Source: Vibrio chagasii (lineage in GTDB: Bacteria; Pseudomonadota; Gammaproteobacteria; Enterobacterales; Vibrionaceae). From it: a stretch of 64,000 bases of DNA. How positions within the stretch are numbered: position 1 is the stretch's first letter; every line of letters begins with the position of its first letter. Positions 8,584-18,256 of the stretch are shown piece by piece. The notes below the pieces were generated by a model that was given only the letters and a program-made list of their open reading frames with translations, was not told the origin of the DNA and made no database searches. Both the position numbers and the translations under genes were made by a program. The DNA is taken from positions 372,001-436,000 of the forward strand of contig NZ_AP025466.1 in the NCBI RefSeq assembly GCF_024347355.1. Direction: 5' to 3'.

Positions 8584-9134
8584 TAGAGTACCTTTTCTTT
8601 GAAATTTGTCTGTGAGTTACATGCATAAATGCAACATTACACATATGAGAAAATGCATTAATTGGCCCGCTCTAAAGATGCGACAGCTCAGGGCGATCTT
8701 AAAGGCGACAATGACATGTATGAGAAAGGTGTTTGTTGGATTGGATGTTAAGGGAGATTTTGTTAGGAGAATTTGCGCGGCAGCCGTATGAGGCTTGAAA
8801 AGCGAGTTTTATTAAGTAAGCCAAGTTTAAATTACTGAAAAATGTGGCTTTAATATCAAACCACCAAATTATATTCGACTATGTTGAAAATGCTAATCGT
8901 ATATTTCACTTTAAAGAATATTTCTTTTGAAATGAATTTTATTAACTTAATAATCAGTTAGTTTAATTATCCATTCTATCACTAATTTAAAATATTTTTT
9001 AATTTTACATCATGCACCAAGATAAATGGTTTTTATATGCTAATTTTATAATATAAAAATTAATATCCACTGGTTCTGCTTTGATATAACAGCTTTGTTG
9101 TACGTTGGGAAATTTTTGGTTAGGGGATAAATCC
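8584..9134. other. Intergenic region without a supported gene
   Basis: About 550 bp, strongly AT-rich from 8820 on, between divergent genes. It presumably holds the promoters of the chemoreceptor and the small gene at 8305. No hairpin, repeat or convincing reading frame was seen. Confidence 0.6.
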
Positions 9135-10772
9135 ATGATAATTAAAGAAGTTAAAAACGTATCGATTGCTATTAGAGTTTGGGCGATTCTTGCTTTATTT
9201 GCAATCGCTTTACTCGCAAATACCATTTTAAATATAGACGGCTCACGCCAACATGTGCGTGAGAGTTATCAAAAAGGGGTGAAAACGCTAGTTCAAAGCG
9301 CCGTTAGCGTTATTAGGTATTATCAAAGTCAGAGTGAAATAGGAAATTTAAGCGAAGAGGAAGCACGCGCTCGCGCATTGGAAACCATCTCAAATATGCG
9401 ATTTGATGATGGGAATTATATCTTTATAGGTGATCGAGAAGGAAAGCAAATAGCTACAGGCGTCCCCTCTCTTTTAGGAAAAAATATTATGGACCTTCAG
9501 GATAGTAAGGGTAAATACTTTGTCAGAGAGATGTACAGCATTTCGAAAAATGGTGGTGGATTCATTGATTATCATTGGAAAAACCCGAACAAACAAACGC
9601 TAGAGCCAAAAACCAGTTATGCAATAATGTTGGAGCCTTGGGGATGGATGGTTGGTTCTGGTGTAAATATGGTGGCCTTACAAGCGACGACTCACCGAGC
9701 TGAGATGACATCGATAGGTTATGCAATAGGCATTTTAACGGTTCTCTCACTGATCGTTGGTTACTTCATCAAAACCATCACTCTCCCAATAAATCGTACT
9801 TTGGCTGCGATGAAAGCATTATCAAGAGGTGAAGGCGATCTAACGCAACGTATTCCCGAAGAAGGGAGCAAAGAACTGATTTTCTTGGCTCGTTATTTCA
9901 ATCAGTTTGTAGAGTCTATTCAATCAATGATGCTCGGGATTCAGGGAATTGGGACTCAAGTATCAGCGTCAGCAACTCAACTCACTGATTCGGTACACCA
10001 AATAGATAATAGCCTTAACCAGCAAAGAAACGACGTGGATATGCTTGCGACAGCCATGACAGAAATGCTGGCTACCGTTGAGGAAGTTGCTGGGCGAACC
10101 GTTGAAGCAAATGAAGCAAGTCGGTTTGCAGCGCAGGAGACACAGAAGAGTTCCTCAATTATTCAAAATAATGTGATAGAAGCTAACGAAATGGCGGAAG
10201 TCATTACCTCAGCAGGACAAGCAGTCCAGAAGTTGGCGCTTGATGCAAAAAATGTGGATACGGTTCTAGAAGTTATTCGAGGAGTCGCAGAACAGACAAA
10301 CCTCTTAGCACTTAACGCTGCTATTGAAGCCGCTAGGGCTGGTGATCATGGTCGGGGCTTTGCTGTGGTAGCTGATGAAGTAAGAACCCTGTCTCAACGT
10401 ACTCAGGAGTCCACACTTGAGATTCAAAATATTATAGAAAAGTTGCAAGTTGGCGCTGAAAATGTCGTTACAGTAATGCATCAAGGGGTTGATAAAGCGA
10501 ATAAGGCCTCAGAGCTATCCGCGCAGGCAGGATGCAAGATTGACGAGAGTAACAAGCAAGTGAATAAGATCGAAGGTATGGCGCAACACATTGCAACTGC
10601 TGCTGAAGAGCAAACACTCACCGTGAACGAAATAAACCGTAACGTAGCCAGCTTGAGTGATATGGCGACTTTAGTGTCGAGCGAATCTACCGAAATGGCT
10701 AATTCGAGCCGAGAACTCAGAGGTATCTCGGAAAATCTCATGTGTACAATTAACCGATTCAAACTAGCATGA
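9135..10772 (+). CDS. Methyl-accepting chemotaxis protein with Cache sensor
   Basis: 545 residues from MIIKEVKNVSIAIRVW; the ATG at 9135 has agggg 10 bp upstream. Membrane helix about 14-32, periplasmic single-Cache domain about 40-185 (DDGNYIFIGDREGKQI, KTSYAIMLEPWGWMVGSGV, the usual sCache_2 ending), second helix about 193-215, HAMP linker, then the MA signalling domain with the hairpin tip RGVAEQTNLLALNAAIEAARAG near 385-405. It signals to CheA/CheW in response to a small ligand, often an organic acid in sCache_2 receptors. No C-terminal NWETF-type CheR tether is seen. Confidence 0.93.
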   Translation: MIIKEVKNVSIAIRVWAILALFAIALLANTILNIDGSRQHVRESYQKGVKTLVQSAVSVIRYYQSQSEIGNLSEEEARARALETISNMRFDDGNYIFIGDREGKQIATGVPSLLGKNIMDLQDSKGKYFVREMYSISKNGGGFIDYHWKNPNKQTLEPKTSYAIMLEPWGWMVGSGVNMVALQATTHRAEMTSIGYAIGILTVLSLIVGYFIKTITLPINRTLAAMKALSRGEGDLTQRIPEEGSKELIFLARYFNQFVESIQSMMLGIQGIGTQVSASATQLTDSVHQIDNSLNQQRNDVDMLATAMTEMLATVEEVAGRTVEANEASRFAAQETQKSSSIIQNNVIEANEMAEVITSAGQAVQKLALDAKNVDTVLEVIRGVAEQTNLLALNAAIEAARAGDHGRGFAVVADEVRTLSQRTQESTLEIQNIIEKLQVGAENVVTVMHQGVDKANKASELSAQAGCKIDESNKQVNKIEGMAQHIATAAEEQTLTVNEINRNVASLSDMATLVSSESTEMANSSRELRGISENLMCTINRFKLA

Positions 10773-10822
10773 TGCAAGAATCTGCTTTGAAAAGCGGAAG
10801 CTTCCTACGCGTAAAAACGAAT

Positions 10823-10858
10823 AGCAGTAGCTCACGCAGCTACTGCTATAACTGATTT
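10823..10858 (+). terminator. Terminator after the chemoreceptor gene
   Basis: A perfect 10-bp stem (agcagtagct/agctactgct, 5-nt loop) is followed 10 bp later by a T-rich tract; it may serve both converging genes. Confidence 0.65.
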
Positions 10859-10899
10859 TTTCCATTAATGGCAAAGAGAGCCTCAACAGGCAAATCCGT

Positions 10900-11487
10900 C
10901 TAAACACGAACATACACCCCTTTTTTCAAACACCGCATTCCTTTAAATTCTGGGGCACGGGAGTTATCACAGATAAAAACATGCCCCCCAGGTATGAGGA
11001 TGTCATGGGCATGCTTACAGACAATATCGTGATACTCATTGGTTAATGATGCGATGACAATCGCATCTAACCTACTATTGTACTGATTAAAATTAACGTG
11101 GTCGTAGTTATTAAATGTGATTTTATTTTCTATTTTTCGATTGATGGAAAAATGGCTATTCTTCATTTTAACTTTGTTAGACTCTAGATATTCAGCTAAT
11201 TCACCTCGGGTGTTACTAAATAACCTTTCTTTGAAGTTCCCTTTACAGTTTATTTTTCTAAAACTATTGTTGTCAACCAAAGACATAATCCGACAAAAAC
11301 CAGATGAGATCATCTCTGTCTTTTGTTCGTAATAAGAATGTAACATTGCCAATGAAAAACTATCGTAGTATTTACCTGTATCTAAACAACAAATAAGCAA
11401 ATCACTCCCCCGCATCTGCCTTTCGATCACAAGCTCACTGTAGTCTCTATATAATTCAGCGTTATAGAAAAAGTTGTCAGTTACCAT
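10900..11487 (-). CDS. Divergent CheR-like SAM-dependent methyltransferase
   Basis: 195 residues from MVTDNFFYNAELYRDY. The middle and end resemble CheR: DLLICCLDTGKYYDSFSLAML aligns with the SAM-binding WSAGCSTGEEPYSLAM block, and LDAIVIASLTNEYHDIV...LIPGGHVFICDNSR aligns with the CheR segment ending in KPGGYLFIGHSES. The glycine-rich motif is weakened (a lone Gly in TGK), so activity is uncertain. It converges on the chemoreceptor gene, which fits a receptor-specific methylation or sensing role, but the family call rests on pattern matching only. Confidence 0.5.
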   Translation of the reverse strand: MVTDNFFYNAELYRDYSELVIERQMRGSDLLICCLDTGKYYDSFSLAMLHSYYEQKTEMISSGFCRIMSLVDNNSFRKINCKGNFKERLFSNTRGELAEYLESNKVKMKNSHFSINRKIENKITFNNYDHVNFNQYNSRLDAIVIASLTNEYHDIVCKHAHDILIPGGHVFICDNSRAPEFKGMRCLKKGVYVRV

Positions 11488-11534
11488 ATTTAAACCTTGA
11501 GGTAGCATTTTACTCGATTTAAAACAGAAGCGAG

Positions 11535-11714
11535 TTAGCTAGTGGGATAAATTTTTTCGACAAGCGACAAATTCACACAAAAAATAAGGTTATGTGGTAA
11601 ATCTGAATATGCTACTCCAACCTCGCCAGTCACAAAGTTAACGGACTTTGCTATATCTTCTTGAAAGTGTTCAAGTACTAATTGCAATAAGCAATCTTTA
11701 CCCAACATATCCAT
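11535..11714 (-). CDS. Small protein of unknown function upstream of the CheR-like gene
   Basis: 59 residues from MDMLGKDCLLQLVLEHFQ. An aaggag ribosome site sits exactly 6 bp before the ATG, the best evidence that this is a real gene. It is 27 bp upstream of the next frame in the same direction, so the two form a unit. It has no membrane segment or signal peptide and I recognise no family. Confidence 0.55.
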   Translation of the reverse strand: MDMLGKDCLLQLVLEHFQEDIAKSVNFVTGEVGVAYSDLPHNLIFCVNLSLVEKIYPTS

Positions 11715-12045
11715 CAATAACTCCTTAGAGTTAGAACTCGAAATATTATATAAGTATAGATCCTATCAATAATCAAACTTGAATATATATTTTTTAGATT
11801 AAATGCGATGTAAAGCAATGGTTTTCAACTATATTAATTTATTTTTAAATTTATCCACGTCTTTTACTTTTTCCGGCCATGAGTTCAAGTAATGAAAACC
11901 ATGTATCCAAATCAACGAAGAAAATCGTGCTAACGCACTTTGGGGGCATGCGATGTGAAGTGTTATGAAGCACTATTCACCGCTTTTGGCTAAACCCCTT
12001 TATCACAAGGGGAATCTGGAGCTCTGAATGATTGGGGAGCAAATA

Positions 12046-12069
12046 ACGGAAGGCATAAGCGCCTTCCGT
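12046..12069 (-). terminator. Terminator of the chitinase gene
   Basis: A perfect 9-bp acggaaggc/gccttccgt stem with a 6-nt loop lies 27 bp after the chitinase stop. No long T run follows. Confidence 0.65.
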
Positions 12070-12095
12070 CGTTCAAGTAGGCGATAAGGTAAGTA

Positions 12096-14984
12096 CTACT
12101 TACTTACGCTAATCATCTCGTTAAAGTAATCCACTTGCTCTGCCATGTTCAAACCTTGTTTGTTTGAACCCAACGTCCACATAAAAAAGCCACCATAACC
12201 GTTATCTTTCTGCCATTTAGCACGGTCTAGGTTGTTCTGGCGTGTTTCAACAAAGTTACCACCGGGTGCCCATTGATTGTTGATCGTATTACCTAAAACA
12301 ATCTTTGACTTGTCTCCAATGTACTCAGCGTAATTTGCCATCGCGACTTCGTATAAGAAGTTTCGACCTGCGTCGTATGTCATCACGTTGAAGAAATCAA
12401 AGTCGTTTTTGGTCGCTTTCAACAAATCAATCACTTCACCGTGGTGAGATGAGCGGCCAGACTCTTCAATGTAAGAGCAGTTTTCAAACACACTCGCATC
12501 CATACATTCAACAGGATCCGCACCTACGTGGTAAGTTGTGAGAGACAGAACCTTCGTATTACCCACTTTCTCACGGATAAGTTTGATCAAAGCCGTCAAG
12601 TCTTGGTTCTCTTTGTATGTGATTCGTGCTGCTTTCTCGAAGTCGAAATCTAAACCATCAATGTGCACGTAACCCGCTAATTGGTACTTGCTGTAGTCAC
12701 AGCTTCCGTCTGAATTTGTTGCAAGACACTCGCCTTCCATTTCTTCAGGTTTGAGGTTCTTTTTGTACACAGGGAATGGCGTATGCACCAAATCAACCAA
12801 CCCATTAGCTACTGCTTCACGGCTTTTAGGCGTACCGATCGCCGTCCAAATGCTTTCGTAAGTTTGACCACCGAACGCGACCATCATGGTCACATTTTCA
12901 TTATCATGCTTGAGTGTTGACCACGCAAGATACTGTGTTGTCATCCAGTCCGGGCTATAATTCGGTGGTGTTAGCATGCCATCAGAGATCGTGATGTTAC
13001 CGCTTGCGTCCCACTTACCAAATGACAATAGATAGCCATCACCTTCTGAGTTGAACAGCTCTTGGTAGTCATTCAGCCCCCAAGACGTTAGGTAACTGAT
13101 AGAGCGATCAGGGTTATCGACTAAGCCGCCACCGCCTGTGCTTTCTTTGACCATAATGTTAGACGTTGCAGAGGTTTGCTCTTGGTTGGACGTATTCACC
13201 GCTTTTGCGGTTACAGCATATGTACCCTGCTGAGCACCTAGCCATTCATATTCATAAGGTGCTTCCGTATCTTTAAAAAGCTCGTTACCGTTCGCGATGA
13301 AGCTAACCGAGGAAATATCCCCTTCGTAACTCTTCGCGTCTGCTTTGATCGAAATCGCACGACCTTCGAAATAGCTTGAGCCGTCAACAGGAGATGCCAA
13401 AGAAACAACCAAGTCTTTATCGGTAATCGCTAAAGAAATTGGCGCCGCCTCCGCACTCGCACCTTGGTCATCGTAGGCAACAACCGTCAATGTGTATTGG
13501 CCTTCAACTTGGGCAGGTACCGTGATGGTGTAAGTATCTCCTTGTGAAGGCATGTTTGATGTCGCAACCACTTGACCATTCAATTGAACATCAACGCGAG
13601 CAACTTCAGTATCATCCGATGCATCGACAACTACGTCGAATGCTTGGTTAGGTGCGATTTTCTGTCCATCTTGCGGTGATTGAACGTCCACCACTGGCAC
13701 AGGGTTCGGATCACACTCACCCGCTTCATCCCATGCATCTTTCCACGCATCAGGATAACTTGGATGACCGGTTCCTGGTGTCCATACAGGGTTACCACAC
13801 CAACCCGCTACCGTACATGAGTAGATATTGCCAATGTTAGTGACTTCATCACCGACTTTATAGGCCACAACATCTTGGTACTTAGGTATGTCACCACAGC
13901 TGGTGCTTGTATCTGTCACCGTGATGGTTAAATTCTTACTAGAGACATGTTGCTCGTCATCTTTGGCTTCCGCACGAAGCGTAGTAGAGCCTGCCGTTTG
14001 CGTTGTCCAGTCACAAGAAAAATCTTGGGTCGTTTTCGCATCAAGAGAACACACTTCGGCATCGTTTGCGAAGAACTTAACCGTCGCTAAGTCATCATCT
14101 GCATCTGTTACATGCGCTGAAATTGTGATGCTGTCACCTTTTTGGTGAGAAGAGCCTGCGTCTGGCGAGATAAACTCAATCACAGGTGGATTTGGCGCCG
14201 TCGATTCTGACTCTACCGTCACTTGAACTGCTTTTTCTGTGAGTTTATCGCCACTGTCATTGAACGCCATCACAGTGATCGATGCAGCACCCACTTCGCT
14301 TGGAAGCCAAGCTTGTTGGTATTCTGTTGTACCTTCTACAACGTTTTGCTCACCCAATTTGGTACTGTTTGCCCAGAACTCGAGTTTGCTTGCACCCGCA
14401 CCTTCGACACCCGTAATGATGTCAACATTCGTACCTGTGTAAACCACTGAGTTTTGAGCAGGCGCTAAAATATCCAGTGAAAATTCTGGTGGAGGAACCA
14501 CTTCGCCATCCACTTTCACCACAACAGAATTCTCAAACGCATTCAGATCTGTCAGTTCACCACCGAAAGAGATAGTCAATGCCGCAGATTCACCAGAGGC
14601 CAGCTCACTATCAACCCAAGAGCCTTCTGGGAACGTCAATGTCACGGCGTTCAATACCCCATCCGCTTGCGTCGTATGAGAGATTTCCCATGATGGGTAA
14701 GAAAGATGGTTCGACGCCCAGTTGATCTCGTTAATCGCTACTGGCAATAAAAATTCGATCACAGCTTCACGCATGTCTGCACTATCTGAGCTCGTGTTTG
14801 TGATATCTAGCTTATAGGTGCTCCAGTATTCACTTTCTGACTGAGCTATCGCATCAGTACTGAACTCACTAGCCATGGCTTGTGAAATTGGATTCAACAA
14901 TAAGCCAGAGCAAAGCATTGTTAGCCCTAACGCGCGATATCCAATAGAGTGAATCTGTTTAGCACTGCTCTTTCTTAGATACAT
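12096..14984 (-). CDS. Secreted multidomain chitinase, glycoside hydrolase family 18
   Basis: 962 residues. Signal peptide about 1-38 (cleavage after AMA). Domains in order: an N-terminal beta domain (about 40-165), Ig-like modules (about 166-262 and 266-357), a chitin-binding type 3 module (about 363-424, with YKVGDEV and WCGNPVWTPG), two more Ig-like modules (about 428-520 and 524-612), a glycine linker, then the GH18 barrel (about 625-962). The catalytic signature DxxDxDxE is intact at Asp776-Asp779-Asp781-Glu783 (DGLDFDFE), so it should hydrolyse chitin by substrate-assisted catalysis. It stands alone behind a long AT-rich leader region. Confidence 0.95.
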   Translation of the reverse strand: MYLRKSSAKQIHSIGYRALGLTMLCSGLLLNPISQAMASEFSTDAIAQSESEYWSTYKLDITNTSSDSADMREAVIEFLLPVAINEINWASNHLSYPSWEISHTTQADGVLNAVTLTFPEGSWVDSELASGESAALTISFGGELTDLNAFENSVVVKVDGEVVPPPEFSLDILAPAQNSVVYTGTNVDIITGVEGAGASKLEFWANSTKLGEQNVVEGTTEYQQAWLPSEVGAASITVMAFNDSGDKLTEKAVQVTVESESTAPNPPVIEFISPDAGSSHQKGDSITISAHVTDADDDLATVKFFANDAEVCSLDAKTTQDFSCDWTTQTAGSTTLRAEAKDDEQHVSSKNLTITVTDTSTSCGDIPKYQDVVAYKVGDEVTNIGNIYSCTVAGWCGNPVWTPGTGHPSYPDAWKDAWDEAGECDPNPVPVVDVQSPQDGQKIAPNQAFDVVVDASDDTEVARVDVQLNGQVVATSNMPSQGDTYTITVPAQVEGQYTLTVVAYDDQGASAEAAPISLAITDKDLVVSLASPVDGSSYFEGRAISIKADAKSYEGDISSVSFIANGNELFKDTEAPYEYEWLGAQQGTYAVTAKAVNTSNQEQTSATSNIMVKESTGGGGLVDNPDRSISYLTSWGLNDYQELFNSEGDGYLLSFGKWDASGNITISDGMLTPPNYSPDWMTTQYLAWSTLKHDNENVTMMVAFGGQTYESIWTAIGTPKSREAVANGLVDLVHTPFPVYKKNLKPEEMEGECLATNSDGSCDYSKYQLAGYVHIDGLDFDFEKAARITYKENQDLTALIKLIREKVGNTKVLSLTTYHVGADPVECMDASVFENCSYIEESGRSSHHGEVIDLLKATKNDFDFFNVMTYDAGRNFLYEVAMANYAEYIGDKSKIVLGNTINNQWAPGGNFVETRQNNLDRAKWQKDNGYGGFFMWTLGSNKQGLNMAEQVDYFNEMISVSK

Positions 14985-15957
14985 ACTTGATTCCTTAGCT
15001 TTATATTAATTATTTTATTTCTGCAATAAACCTGCAATGGGAAATTCATCCCCCCCGTTGCAAGCACACTTAATTTACACGGGAAATTAACCAGAAATGA
15101 ATTAAATTTTTACTTATTGAATAAATGTCAAAATTTATTTAATTATGAGATAAAGCCCAAAATTTCGGAAAATACAATTGTGTAAGGTCCCTTCAAATTA
15201 CCACCCTTAGAGTAAGCTAAATTAGGCTAAACTAATTTAGAAAAGAGAGGAACGATTAAATTAACCTGGATAAGAAAAAGTCTTGCCAACATAACTAACA
15301 GACAAAGAAACTGAATTAAACACAAATATAACAACAACTTAGACAAAAGCCACTCATCTAAAAGCATCTATAAGTATAATAACTCTCATACGAACCATGA
15401 AGTCTATTTCGCTAAAAAAGGTTCATGAATCAGTAGCTCCCATCTAAATACCAACTTTCAACATGACGTTTAAATTAAAATAACAGTAACAACTTCAAGT
15501 TGGGTTTTATTTTTATTTTGAATTAAAGTCACAATTTACTAATGAGGAAGAGTCATATATAAAACAGAATTATTTAGAGTATTAATTCTATTTCCAGATG
15601 AATTATTCAATTAAAAATTTAATTATCTCTCATTGACTTCAATGTCTTCCATTAAAAACCGAACGTCACGCCTGTGTTTTTTATGCTTGTTCTGTATTTA
15701 TTTTGCCCAACGGTTAAAAAGGCAAGCCGAAACCCGCCCCTCACAGCATACTGCACTCTTCTTACTATGCGGCCACGAAACTTATAGCGTTGCTAGCCAA
15801 CACAAAGGGCACCGTTACTGGCGCCCTTTTCCATCGTTATACAGGTCAAGACTGGTTAATTCGCATCCTCTAGATATGAAGTTATGACTTATAAACACAC
15901 TTACCTGATTAAGGTCTACACACTGCAACAAATTTTCATAAGGCACTCAATTACCAA
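14985..15957. other. Long AT-rich region upstream of the chitinase gene
   Basis: About 970 bp with no supported gene. It should contain the chitinase promoter (minus strand). A composite scrap of other loci lies at 15806-15855 and is listed separately. The short plus-strand frame at 15633-15887 shows no ribosome site or recognisable protein and runs through that scrap. Confidence 0.6.
15806..15853. repeat. Composite fragment: EAL-gene terminator fused to a merR 3' end
   Basis: Bases here repeat gttactggcgccctttt, the 3' part of the terminator at 5823-5839, directly joined to ttttccatc[g]ttatacaggtcaa, which matches the merR 3' end near 6375-6396 at all but one base. In the original locus these are more than 500 bp apart. 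The joint falls in the shared tract cttttcc. Confidence 0.6.
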
Positions 15958-16250
15958 TTAGTTCAGTGATTTATACAAGCGTTCCAGCTTATCTAAAAAA
16001 CCATGTAGTTTTTCGTTCATCTCATCATAGTCATGACTCAGTAATACTTCAGGGTTCTCAACAAAACGAAAGTCCTCAGCCTTACTAAGATCAGTATTTT
16101 CGATGAGCAGCGCTACGACTTCTTTAGTCAATTCCATATGACACTGAAAACCAAACACCAAATCGCTATAAGCAACAATTTGTCTCGAGCAGCCTTTACT
16201 ATACGCAATGATTTCGGCACCTGGTATCAGCCCAGGCATATCGTTATGCC
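15958..16250 (-). pseudogene. Class I glutamine amidotransferase, C-terminal fragment
   Basis: The last 97 or so residues of a GMP-synthase-like glutamine amidotransferase: GHWHNDMPGLIPGAEIIAYSKGCSRQIV and FGFQCHMELTKEVV, the latter holding the catalytic His of the Cys-His-Glu triad followed by Glu. The N-terminal half with the nucleophile Cys is missing; at about 16250 the sequence switches to an AraC gene on the opposite strand. It cannot be active alone. A deletion or recombination joined two unrelated genes here. Confidence 0.8.
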
Positions 16251-16959
16251 AATGGCCTCTGGCTATATTGATGATTTCCACTCACACCCATGGCACCAAA
16301 TAGTGTTCCCACGCCAGGGATTGTTACAATCAGACATTGGTGATAAAAGCGGGATAGTGCCCCATAATGGCTTGCTCTATATTCCCGCAAATACAGTTCA
16401 TAAATCCGTTGCGATTACAGATACACAATTTTTGGCTATTTACCTCAACCCAGACAAAAATCTTCGCTATGGAAGCAAACCTAAATCCTGTCAGGTAAAC
16501 TCTTTGACCAAAGAGTTGATACAACTTCTGTTTGAAAGCAACACACACTCACAATCTGAGTCCAATATAATGCATTGACTTATGGTCTTGAGAGATCAAA
16601 TCGAAGTTTCAGAAAGTTATGAAATACCATTGCTTATTCCTACCGATAAGCGTCTTTTCTCTATTTTCGCACAACTTCAAAAACAGCCTGATTTACCGTT
16701 TACATTAAAAGAATGGGCGACAACAGTCGGTGCATCTGAACGCACGCTGTCTCGATTATGCTCGAAAGAGTTTTCTCAATCTTTTTCACAATGGCGACAA
16801 AACATTAGGCTAGTTTTATCTTTGCAGTTGTTAAGCTCGAAAATGAGCATTCAAGAAATTGCTATCGAATCGGGATATTCTTCTGATTCTGCTTATGTAC
16901 AGGCATTTAAGAAATTGTTTAATCAGACACCTAGAAAATATCGAACAGCAAACCTTTAG
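16246..16959 (+). pseudogene. AraC-family regulator, truncated and split by an in-frame stop
   Basis: An N-terminal cupin part (DDFHSHPWHQIVFPRQGLLQ, the AraC-type ligand pocket) and a C-terminal double helix-turn-helix (ASERTLSRLCSKEFSQSFSQWRQ ... IQEIAIESGYSSDSAYVQAFKK) are in the same frame but separated by a TGA at 16576-16578. The N-terminus is also lost at the junction with the amidotransferase fragment. Both lesions indicate a pseudogene. A restart at 16582 could give a 125-residue DNA-binding half, but no ribosome site is evident. Confidence 0.82.
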
Positions 16960-17212
16960 CACGTATTCTGATTCGTTGTTTTACAAACCAAAATGACACC
17001 TGTGATGGTGTGACTCTTACCTAACCTTTTGTGGGGCAAATGCGCCCTAGCCCAACTTGAATATCGGACATAGTTCGATCTTTGAGAGAATGGTTGATAA
17101 CCTCAATCAGCTATCATGTTGTGAACTTACCACTTTTTAGAAGCACTCTAGATTGATAGATGATGAAAATTGCGATATTAGTTAGCTACGACTTAATATT
17201 TTGATAACACTC

Positions 17213-18256
17213 ATGGCAGGTAACACTATCGAAAAATCTGTTTCATTCGCCTCTGTCATTGATTTAGTAAATGCCTATTCACTGTTGCCTCCCGCTTTGC
17301 GTAAACAGGTCGAAGCATCTAATCACCTTGACGGTATAAGCCTTGAGGCCATTAAAAATAGCGCTAATCTATCGCTATCGGATCGGCTTCCAGAAAGCCA
17401 AATGGTTGCCTTATGGTCACTCCTCGAACAGCACCATCCATCGCCCGAAATTGGACTCATCATTGGGCGAACTATATCCCATGAATCAAAAGGTGTGCTC
17501 GCGAGTTGGGTGAGCCAATGTGCGACGTTAAGAGACGCATTCAACACGTTCCAAAGTAATATTTTTCTGATGAATTCTTCAGAGTGTTGGCAAGTGGATG
17601 ACGATGGACAGCAGTGCCGCTTAACCCTCTCCATTGAATCACGCCATGATTACCCTAGAGCCGCCATTGAACGCAGCATGAGTGCGGTGGTGATGTGGGC
17701 AAGAATGCTGAGTGCCCATCCTTTCCCGCTAACCAAAGCTAAGTTTGGGTATTTAGCTCCGCTACATGTGGATAAATATCAACCAGTCTTTGGAGAAACC
17801 ATTGAATTTAATAGTGCTTATCACCAGCTGATATTTGAATCGAAATGGCTTAACCTTCCCATTGCAACAAGTAGTGAGTATCTGAAAACGATGATGGCAA
17901 AAACCGCACAAAGCCACCTTGAGACATTAACGCAAACCCAGCCTCTCCAACAGCAAGTCAGGACCATAGTAGTAAACGGACTAGAAAATGGAGAACTACT
18001 CAGCATAGATAAAGTCGCACAGCAATTACACTTCAGCCGACAAACGCTCTACCGCAAACTGGAAAGAGAGCATACCTCTTTCCAGAGTATTCTTGATGAT
18101 ACAAGAAAGCAGTTAGCAGTCCGTTGGCTAACTCAAACCCCGCCTCCAAGCATTACCGAGTTGAGCTATCGTCTTGGTTTTAAAGATACCAGCAGCTTCT
18201 ACAAAGCGTTCAAGCGCTGGCACCAGGTTAGTCCTAAGGCTTACCTTTCGAGATAA
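17213..18256 (+). CDS. AraC-family transcriptional regulator (arabinose-binding-domain type)
   Basis: 347 residues from MAGNTIEKSVSFASVIDLV; a TTG at 17201 is a less likely start. The N-terminal half resembles the AraC-type arabinose_bd domain of OruR-like regulators (GLIIGRTISHESKGVLASWVSQCATLRDAF), and the C-terminal half has the two helix-turn-helix motifs (LLSIDKVAQQLHFSRQTLYRKL and SITELSYRLGFKDTSSFYKAFKRW). Its 3' end overlaps that of the convergent hydrolase gene by 23 bp, so the pair may be functionally linked; the regulator may control the hydrolase or nearby genes (inference). Confidence 0.9.
   Translation: MAGNTIEKSVSFASVIDLVNAYSLLPPALRKQVEASNHLDGISLEAIKNSANLSLSDRLPESQMVALWSLLEQHHPSPEIGLIIGRTISHESKGVLASWVSQCATLRDAFNTFQSNIFLMNSSECWQVDDDGQQCRLTLSIESRHDYPRAAIERSMSAVVMWARMLSAHPFPLTKAKFGYLAPLHVDKYQPVFGETIEFNSAYHQLIFESKWLNLPIATSSEYLKTMMAKTAQSHLETLTQTQPLQQQVRTIVVNGLENGELLSIDKVAQQLHFSRQTLYRKLEREHTSFQSILDDTRKQLAVRWLTQTPPPSITELSYRLGFKDTSSFYKAFKRWHQVSPKAYLSR

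Noticed and set aside
15633..15887. 84-codon plus-strand frame
   Set aside because: Runs through the composite terminator/merR scrap, lacks a ribosome site and has low-complexity content.
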